Shown piece after piece: positions 25,680 through 35,200 of a stretch of 64,000 nt of DNA. The notes under the pieces are model-generated. The model saw only the letters and a list, made by a program, of their open reading frames with translations, was not told the origin of the DNA and ran no database searches. Position 1 is the first letter of the stretch. Every line of letters starts with the position of its first letter. This stretch comes from Diogma glabrata (lineage: Eukaryota; Arthropoda; Insecta; Diptera; Cylindrotomidae), in NCBI GenBank assembly GCA_963693315.1, contig OY856188.1, forward strand, positions 162,228,002 to 162,292,001, written 5' to 3'. The position numbers were made by a program, and so were the translations under genes.

Positions 25680-26923
25680 CTGTAGTAAATCTCTTATAAC
25701 GCGATTAATTCGTCCCGCGTTATATGGAAACCGCGTTATGAGAAACAAAGAAATATAGAAGAAAATCATATAAACTTACATCGCGTTATATGGAAGCCGT
25801 TTTCTCGCTATATGGAATACGCGTTATGAGAAACTGAGAACTAATATAAATTCAATGATTTCGTACCGCGTTGTATGGAATCTTAGAAATAATTAAATTT
25901 TACACAAATAAACCTATATAGAAGGAAAATCGAATAAAGACGCCGATAAAATAAGAAATTTGAACCGAACCATTTTCGATTTTTTTGAATCTTCAGTAAT
26001 CGTTAATAAAAAAAATTAATAAGTATTTTTTTACGTTTTTATTTTTTTAATAGTTTAGACATAGGGTGGCTCGAAATTTTTTAAGTTTAGCGACAGTCAA
26101 AGATTAAAGTTAAATTGTGCTCGAACGGGTTAAACCGTATTTAATACCTTATAAATAAGAAACAGTTCAATAGAATTGGTAAACTTGCTTTTAGTGAATG
26201 GCACAAAATACAAAGAAACACTAATTATATATTCAAATGCCTTTTTCTCAAACAAAAAGATAGCGCTTGTCTGTAATTTTAGTGTGTTTTTCAGTTTTCT
26301 TTAGTAAATAATAAATCTTTAACATATAAGAAAAAAGATAACAAAACCTTGCGTTTTGAAATCACCATGTTGGAAGAACTGAAATTAAAAAAAATCATAT
26401 AAAATATAAATTTTGGTCAGTATTTTTATAAAGCCTCACTCACTAAGTAGCTTTCAAACAAAAATAAATTTAATCAAATCGAATAACCCGTTCGAGCGCA
26501 ATTTAACTTTAAACTTTGAATATCACTAAACTTCTTAAGAAATTTCGAGCGACCCTGTGTCAAAACTAGTGAAAAAATGAAACATATTAATTTTTTATTA
26601 TACTTAAATTTTATTGAGATAAGTTTCCACAGTTTCCAAAAAATCGAAATTTTTCACATTGGTATATCATCGGCGCCAAATCAAGATCGCCTGCATTCTC
26701 AAAATGCATTATTAGGTTGTGATTAATTCATGAATAAATTATATAAAATGTCAAATATATATAATTTATTTCGATAATTTAATCATTAATTAATTAAATT
26801 TAATTTAATGAAAAACGCGTTATAAGGAGATTTCGTCGCGTTATAGGAGAACGTTCCCAGTTTTCACCGCGCGTTATATGGAAATCGCGTTTTAAAAGTG
26901 CCGCGTTATAGGAGAGTTGACTG
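25680..26923. mobile_element. pogo/Tc1-like non-autonomous element (TTATAACGCG ends)
   Basis: The ends are inverted over about 24 bp: CTGTAGTAAATCTCTTATAA then CGCG on the left, and CGCGTTATAGGAGAGTTGACTG on the right. Each is flanked by TA (25678-25679 and 26924-26925). GCGTTATATGGAA repeats lie just inside both ends. There is no transposase. The size and TA target fit the Tc1/mariner/pogo group; family membership is inference. Confidence 0.65.
26050..26571. mobile_element. Inverted-repeat element nested in the pogo-like element
   Basis: Arms of about 85 bp contain CATAGGGTGGCTCGAAATTT on the left and AATTTCGAGCGACCCTGTG on the right, with TAAAGTTAAATTGTGCTCGA and CGAGCGCAATTTAACTTTAA further in. 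It is non-coding. Confidence 0.65.
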
Positions 26924-27026
26924 TACTATTATTTTTTTCACTTTTTATTATTTTTAAAGGCTTCTTTCTACCCTGGTCTATTATATAAAACTGCTTTTTC
27001 ATCCTCCATTCTTTGTTTATTATTAT

Positions 27027-27650
27027 TGTTACGTTTTTCCTAACCTCCTTCGAATTGGCCTTACTCTCAATTCGATAAACGTAATTCCCAATCTCTTTCT
27101 GAGTTCGATCACTGATTAGTAAGCAAACACACCAGGTTTTATAAAGTATTCAACTTAATTGTTCCACAACAATAGGAAAACAATACAGCAAAAAATATTC
27201 CTAACTAGAAACAACCTTACGGTTGATTGTAGAAATTTCCAGTAATACAACGGTTAAAATAACACACAAATTATTTCTACTTAATAACACTTTAAACTTT
27301 ATTAACAAAAACTAATTTTAAATATAACTTTTATAATTTTAACTTTACCGCCACACGTTTAAAATAAAACTAATTAAAAACTACAAAAGGCAATTTGCTT
27401 ATATACCTTCAGCAATACTTTTAGATAATTCGAGGTCACTTTTTAGAAACCCTGAGATAATACTAGAATATTCGATTATTTTACGTTATGTTGATTTCAT
27501 TGATAAAATCATTCAATTTTATTTATTGGACCCAAGTTCTAAGAAATACAACAACAACACTATTCATTTCATTAACTTGTTGTGTTTTGTTGTGATTTGA
27601 TTTTTTCTGGAAGTGACTAAAATCGTCTAGATTTTTCTGTAATCGTAACA
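27027..27650 (-). mobile_element. Solo LTR of an LTR retrotransposon
   Basis: The 624-bp unit starts TGTTACG and ends CGTAACA, with 4-bp direct repeats TTAT at 27023-27026 and 27651-27654. On the minus strand a TATATAAG promoter motif (near 27400) precedes an AATAAAG signal (near 27300), the order expected in an LTR, so I assign minus orientation. No internal region, primer-binding site or second LTR is nearby. It is probably left by recombination between the two LTRs of a Gypsy-like element. Confidence 0.7.
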
Positions 27651-27654
27651 TTAT

Positions 27655-28300
27655 TATAAAAAATTAATTTCGTTTCGCTTCTTTTTTTATTATTCGTGAA
27701 ATATGCGGTTGACATTTACAAAAAGATAGATATATGCAAACACATATGTGCTAAGGCGTTTTGCGACATATGCACGGCATGTGTTATGACATGTGTTATT
27801 CATAATTTTATGCACGGAGATTTTGTAACATGCACAATTAATGCACATTTCATGCATCTTTTTCAAAGTTGTTTTACGGGAAGCTTATTAGTAATTTTTG
27901 AATTAGTTAGTTGATTTAATAATTAGTTGATTTAATTAACTCTGGAGGAGGTCCACAAAAACGATATTTTATTCGGTGCTATTACTATATAACTTTAATT
28001 GTAATAGTAGTACCGAATATAAATAGTATATAGCATTCTTTGTTTATTGAGTTTCAAGGCTGATTAAATTTCTTTGAATTTTTTGTTTTTCGAAACTATT
28101 CACATTAACTATTCAGCTTTGTTTTCTTTCTTTTACCGTAACGATAAGTAGGAAACAACATTATCATTTTTATAAAGACTAGAAAGTTGTTTTTAACAAA
28201 ATAGATTTTTGTTTATATAAATAAAAAATTTGTATAGAAAACAACATTTTCAAAACAAATTTTTTCATTAATTAGTTAAAACAACATATGAAGTTATACC
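27655..28300. other. Upstream region of the receptor gene; no other gene seen
   Basis: A short open frame at 27696-27914 has no recognised motif. A small inverted repeat (TTCGGTGCTATTACTATA / TAATAGTAGTACCGAA) lies at about 27972-28018. Confidence 0.4.
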
Positions 28301-28301
28301 C

Positions 28302-28336
28302 TTTATAACATACAAATCGGTCTTTTTATTCAGATT
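28302..28336 (+). promoter_or_regulatory. Possible core promoter of the gustatory receptor gene
   Basis: TTTATAAC near 28302-28309 lies about 28 bases before TTCAGATT near 28329-28336, which resembles the insect initiator TCAGT. The start codon follows 35-40 bases later. Such motifs are common by chance in AT-rich DNA. Confidence 0.3.
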
Positions 28337-28370
28337 ACAATCTTTACGCGATTAAGTTTAATTTTTGATA

Positions 28371-29267
28371 ATGAATTTATATAATTCGCATAAGTATTTT
28401 TTTATAGTTAATAAGTGTTTGGGATGTTCCAGTATTAATATATCAACAAACAATCAATTTTATTCCACAAAATTTCAAACATTCTTAATTTTAATACAGA
28501 TAATAATATTTTCATTATTATTGATATTTAATGAAATATTTTTAACAAGTCTTTCCCAAATAGTTGTATTTGATAATTTTGCTAATTCATCGCATGGATT
28601 TTTAATTATAACAAATTATGCATTACATTATGTTTCTGTTTTCTTAGCCTTTAAATCAAATAAATTATTAATTGCATATTATAATAAAATAAACGACATT
28701 GATTACTATTTAAAAACTAATTTTTCATTAAAGTTAAATTATAAAAATTCTTTAAACTTTTTAAATAAAATTTATATACCTTTAGTGGTTGTTATTTTGG
28801 TTTGTGTATTTTTTTTTATAAAACTTCAAAATCAAAAAAATCAAACATTTTATTTAATTGCATTTTGCTTAATGTATGCGTACCAATTATTTGAAATAAC
28901 GGCTTTTATTATGAATGTAAAAATTACGTACGATCATTTAATATTTATATCTATTAATTTAAATTCCATGGTATATGGTAAATATAAAAATTATCAAACT
29001 ACCAATACAAACAATATTAAGCGAATAGTAAAAATATATTTTAAATTGAATGCGTTAATAGAAAACTTAAATAGCATTTATAAAACTAGAGTGCAATTAA
29101 ATCTATTGAAAGATTTTCTTGTTATTGCATGTGAATTATTTGTCTGGTATTGGTTAATTGTGTATAAACTTTATAATATAACAGCGGCAGTGTCTATTTC
29201 GTTTATTATTTTACATATACTAAAGGTTGTTTCGGTTATTTTTATGTGCTGTGGAGTTTCTTATTTG
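28371..29267 (+). CDS. Gustatory receptor exon 1 (residues 1-299)
   Basis: This exon codes the N-terminus and the first six helices and ends in CCGVSYL just before the donor GTAAGA at 29268. The open frame continues 19 codons into the intron to a TGA at 29325. A weaker GT at 29324 would leave the wrong phase for the downstream exon. Codon use is strongly AT-biased, like the surrounding DNA. Confidence 0.88.
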
Positions 29268-32200
29268 GTAAGAACAATTATAACAATTATGTTAAGTTAT
29301 CATACCCGTCAAATACTTTTAAAGTGAAAACTTCTTTAAGCGTGTTAAGCGATTTTGTACGGGGACAAATTTATGTATTTGCGAGATCGTCTATAAGACC
29401 TATAAAATAAATATTAAAAATAAAATAGCGATTAAAATAAATATTAAAAGAGAGTTTGAAAATAAATTGCAATCATTTAGTATTTTCTTATTCTCGTTCT
29501 CTTTATTCATAATTTGGTTTTATATTTTTAATTGCATGTGACGTTTTTTTTCTGGGTATGGTGATAGATGTGAAAGCAGGATTAATGAAATTTTAATACT
29601 ACAATAATAGGAAGGTTCCACAAATACTGCTATCTCACAGTTTTAAGTTTTCACTTCCGTTGGCAGATTTCAATGACTGCCTGGTTTTTTATACCGAGAG
29701 AAGCATATGGGTAAAAGTAGTACCATTTCCCGGAAAAATGCGCTTAGACAAAATATATTTTAATTTCGTCATTTGTAAGAACATTACCATAATTATAACC
29801 CTCAAAGTTCAAATTTAAATAAAATTTATATAATTGTTTTATAGTTTACCTGAGATTAGACTAAAATTTAACTAAATATCAGGTTATTGAATACACTAGT
29901 ATTATAATTATAATTATTATATGTGTGGACATTGTTTTGAAAAAAATTTTTATACTTCGTTACACGGTTTATCACAAATTTTATAATTTTTACTCTTCTA
30001 GGGTTTTTATTTACGAAAAACTTTCTTTTTTGTTGGGATATATATATATTTATTTTTATGACGACTAGTTTCGAGCGATAACGCTCATCTTCAGATCGTT
30101 TTTCTTAAACTTCTTCATAAAAATAAATATATATCACAACAAAAAAGAAAGTATTTTGTTAAATAAAACTCTTATATTTTAATTTTTAATTTTTGTTTTC
30201 GGAGTACGGTAAAATCACTATATATATAACAATTTGTTGTTTTTCTTTTAGAGGCAAAATTTCCACTTTTGATTTTACGGTTTAAAAAAAAACACTATTT
30301 ATAATTTATAATATTTTTATTTTTTATTTACTATTTTCTCTAACATGTTTCGAATAATTCATCTTCACAGAGATTGAATTTGCAACTGATCTTACAATAA
30401 TTATTTACTTAAAAAGAAACTTTATTACATAAAATTAGGAAAAACCTAAAAACTTTTAAAGAGGATAGAAAGTAATTAATTTCTTAAATTAAAATTTAAA
30501 TGATCGTAAATGTAAGGAGTAACGAAGGGTACCAAACTGGAATACTGGAGTACCAAACATAAACAAAATTATACAATATAATTTAACTGCAATAAATACA
30601 AATAAAAAACGAAAAATTACAAAATAAATTTTAAAACAAATTGGAAAAAAAATCAACAAAAAGTGAATATTAGCTCAATGAGAGGTTTTAAAGCGTATTT
30701 AAGGCTTTAAACCCCCTCATTGAGCTAATATTCACTTTTTGTTGAGTTTTTTTTCAAATTTGTTTTAATATTTATTTTGTAATTTTTGCAAAATTGCAAT
30801 ATTAAGATTTATTTATTATACGACACATCAATTGTAATAATTTTTTAAATAGAATTTGAATGTGTCCGTGCAGTGTGTAATCATATTTAAATTTAATAAC
30901 ATACTAACACTCAAACTGCAAACTAAAATAAGCTGTCTAGACCGATTCAGAAGGTATTGAAAGATGAAGATATCATTAAAAAGATCAATATCAAAAATGA
31001 TCTCCAACACAACAAACCTAACCTAATGGTAAGATAAAAGGTCAGCATTTGTATGATGAACGGCGACCACTATATACAAGATACCTCAAAAGCAAATTTG
31101 TTCTATCTCATGTTAAGTAAAAAGTTTTACCAAACATTCGACAAAAACACTTAATAACTGTGGCTGTTGTTGTGATATATTTAAAAGAATAAGATACAGT
31201 TTTTAACCGAAAGTGACCAGTTACAAAACTACTATAAACATTACAAAAACCTTATGCTCTAAGTTTCAACAAAATTAAACGTGAGGACTGTTATTGAAGT
31301 CTAAAAAAACAGTTGTTCAACGAACCACTGCAGACATCCTCCCCGACACTTTTGCCAAATTTTGAAAATATCTCTCAAAATAGCATATTTTTCATATTAA
31401 AATAAACCCGGATGCGTTTGTAGCTAATTTTAATTCAAAAGTTTCATCAAGTTGTCATGCGTTTGCGTAATGAAAATAACACCTATTTTTCAAATTTTCT
31501 TAAAAAACTCAAAAAGTAAGACAGCAATTGTTTATACAAATGTCATTATAAATGTCTGACATGATAACAAACAAAATGGGAGGTAAATGGTCTTGATAGC
31601 ACTATTTATTCTCGTAATATTTGCAAAGGATGATTTTCTGTTTTTTGGAAACCACTAAAAAATAAATGAACTGATTTCATAAGAAAATGACTGGGCTATA
31701 AGTTACGCCAAGATATATCGATTGTGACCATTGAACTTGAAGTCGGATCATCCGTTGTTGAGAAAGCGCTGGACAAATTTTCGTCCACATTCGATGATAC
31801 AAACGCACATACCCTCACACACATACATACTGCCAGCTAAAAATAGCTTAAACAGCTTCAGGAGGTTTTAAAACGTAAAGATATTATAAAAATTTCGATT
31901 TCGAAAATCGACTCAAAAACAATAACTTCTCATATCGGGAAGTTAATAAACAGTTGACCAGGCAATCTACTCTCAAACCTCAGACCTTTTTGTAAAATTT
32001 AGAAAATAACTCAGGTTTTTGATATTCAAGTAAACCCGGATGCGTTTGCAACTCATTTACATACAAAAGTTTCATCCAGATATCATGCGTTTGCATAAAG
32101 AAAATAACACGTAGTTTTTTCACATGTTGTTAAAAATCTCAAAAACTAAGATAGCAATTGTTTAAACAAACCTCATAATAAATGTCTGACATGATGACAA

Positions 32201-35200
32201 ACAATATAGAAGCTTCATGACTTTGATAGCATTATTTACAAGAGCTATCAAGCTTGCATCTTATGATATTTGCAAGAGATGATTTTCAGTTTTTTGGAAA
32301 CCACTAAAAAACCAATAATTTAATTTCGCTAGAAAAGGACTGGGCTCTAAGTTACGACAAGATATATCGATTGCCACCATTTTCATTAAAATCGACCCGT
32401 CCGTTGTTGAGAAAGCGTTGGGCAAAAATTCTCCACACAGCGATATACACACACATACACACACACACACATACAGACTGCCAGCTAAAAATAGTCTAAA
32501 CAGCTTCAGGAGGTCATGAAACGTAAAGATATCATAAAAATTCCAATTTCGAAAATCGATCCAAAAATAATAACTTCCCATATCGGGAAGTTAAAAACAA
32601 AACAAAACAATGAACATAAACTACAGAAATTAATGCACAAATTAGGGTGGTGTTTTAATTAACTTAAATAATTCGGATGATATGATATTTTGCATCTTCT
32701 CACAATTCATAATCTTTGGTTTATACTTTTCTATGTACAACGACTCATATGCATCCAATTCCCAATTTTTTTGTACGGTCTTTATGATTTTTGAGTTCTC
32801 TACATCTATGTTGTGCTGTGGATTTTCATGCATATGTAGTGCTACGCTTGACTTGCTGATATTTTTTGTGATGGTGGCTTTCCGGTGTTCCTCTAATCTT
32901 GTGGAGAATTTGCTCGAGGTTTGTCCCACGTACAAAACATCAGATTCGTCGGAAATCTTTCTGAAAAAGAACTAAATCTATTAAACAAGGGATTAAAATA
33001 TGCACCTACGTCTATGTTAGCGCCCAAGGATGATATAATTGCTAACATGGAAACCGGCATAAGAAGAATGGAAATCATCAAAAAACAAAACATCAGATTC
33101 AACCAAATTCAACCAAACCAAAAATGAATTATCAAAACAGAATAAACTAAAAAACCAAAAAAAAAACTACATCAATCAACGCAGAACAAGAAACAATTAA
33201 AAAAACTGAGAGCTAAACCAGTGGTCTACATTGAAGCCGATAAGACTTCCCTCTTTAGTAATGATGGATCAAGATAGCTATACGGAAAAAGTAAATACAA
33301 TGATAAACGAAGGAATAAGTATACAAAAACGGAAAAACAAAGAATCCACTACCAAAAATGATTCACGAAGCCGGTGAAGTAGCAAAACTGATGGAAGAAG
33401 AACTCAAGATCCTATATTTACATCTAAAATTAAAAGTTAGTAACCCGAAAATTCCATTTCTGTATGCACTGACTAAAATTCATAAACCTGGTTAAAATAT
33501 GAGACCCGTTGTATCAAATATCTCAACACCAACGGAGAAGATGGCATATTGGTTAATTGAAGAACTTAACCATATAAATCAACCGGAAGGATGTTCTAAA
33601 AAAAACTCAAAAAAGTTCGTAACCCAAATAAAAGATAATGAATTGAGAGAAGAAAAAGTAATGGTTTCGTTTGATGTAACGGCGTTGTACCCAAACGTTC
33701 CAGTGGATATAGCAATAAACTACCTCGAAGTAGGCTAAAATAAGGATTATAAGAAAAGTTGCCGAAACATGCATGAATCACAGCTACTTCCAATTTAGAG
33801 GAAAAATTTATAAACAAAATTTTGGAACATGCATGGGCAGTAAAATAGCACCATACATCAGCAATGTATTTTTTCTCGTTTGGAAAAAGATCTTCATGCT
33901 ACATCAGCGTTATTCCCAAGAATCTGGAAGAGAAACGTTGACGATGTTTTTGCTGTAACGAAACGACATTGCAGCCACATTGAGCCTACTAAACAGCCAA
34001 TGTTCGACAGTCAAATTCACGATAGAAAATGGAAGTATTCCTTTTCTTGACATTAAAGTGATAAGGTATGGCAGCAAAGTAAAGTTTGGTATTTACCGAA
34101 AACCAACAAACACAATGAGATTCATTACTTCGGATTCATTGCACAATGGTAGTCACAAAGAAGCAGCGTTTAACTCATTAGAATACAGACAATTCAATAT
34201 TCCCATGGAATGGGCAGAGTTTCAAGATGAAGAAAACTATATAAAAGAAGCGGCTAGAATTAATGGTTACAACGAAACATTTATCACTAACAACTTGAAT
34301 AACAATAAAAGGAAGCAATTATTACAAACATTTGCTACCTTAAGCCCCATTAAAGAGATTAAAAAAAAACTTGTTTACCATTCTACCCGCGATTGACCAA
34401 TAATATCGGCAGCATACTACAAAAACATAAAATTCTAATGACAACAAAAAGCACAACTTTAGGCAGTATGTTAAGCAACTACAAAGATAAAACACCACCT
34501 ACGGATACGTCAGGAATATATCTAATAAGTTGTCAAGAATGCGACGATAAGTACGTGGGACAAACCTCGAGGAAAATCTCTACAAGATTAGAGGAACACC
34601 GGAAAGCCACCATCACAAAAAATATCAGCAAGTCAAGCGTAGCACTACATATGCATGAAAATCCACAGCACAACATAGATGTAGAGAACTCAAAAATCAT
34701 GAAGACCGTACAAAAAAATTGGGAATTGGATGCATATTATGAATTCTGAGGAGAGGCAAAATATCATATCATCCGAATTATTTAAGTTAATTAAAACACC
34801 ACCATAATTTGTCCATTAATATCTGTAATTTATGTTCATTATTTTGTTTTTTTTTCTTATCTTTTTGTTAATGTTAAATTTTACTATCCCTTCCCACCCT
34901 ATGCTACTCCTTACTTTTACGATCATTTAAATTTTAATTCAAGAAATCAATTACTTTTTATCTTCTTTAAAAGTTTTTAGGTTGTTCCTAATTTTATGTA
35001 ATGAAGTTTCTTTTTAAGTAAATACTTTTTGTAAGATCAGTTGCAAATTCAATTTCTCTGAAGATGAATTATTCGAAACGTGTTAGAGAAAATAGTAAAT
35101 AAAAAATAAAAATATTATAAATTATAAATAGTGTTTTTTTTAAAACCGTAAAATCAATTGTGGAAATTTTGCCTCTTAAAGAAAAATAACAAATTATTAA

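Larger units (their letters stand above)
30177..35199 (+). mobile_element. Penelope-like element with inverted terminal copies, in receptor intron 1
   Basis: The 5,023-bp insertion is bounded by AAAACTCTTATA at 30165-30176 and 35200-35211, a 12-bp target duplication. The right end (about 34560-35199) is repeated in inverse orientation on the left (about 30225-30540 and 32597-32935), including the GIY-YIG coding end, the untranslated tail and a hammerhead-like motif. Inverted partial copies at the 5' end are known for Penelope-like elements. About 2 kb of unrelated repeats interrupts the left copy at about 30531-32596. Confidence 0.8.

Noticed and set aside
28365..28370. Upstream TTG as start of the receptor frame
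   Set aside because: A eukaryotic nuclear gene should start at ATG; the first in-frame ATG is 28371.
29268..29327. Receptor ending at the TGA at 29325 as a single-exon protein
   Set aside because: That product lacks helix 7 and the family signature, and a strong in-phase donor lies just before.
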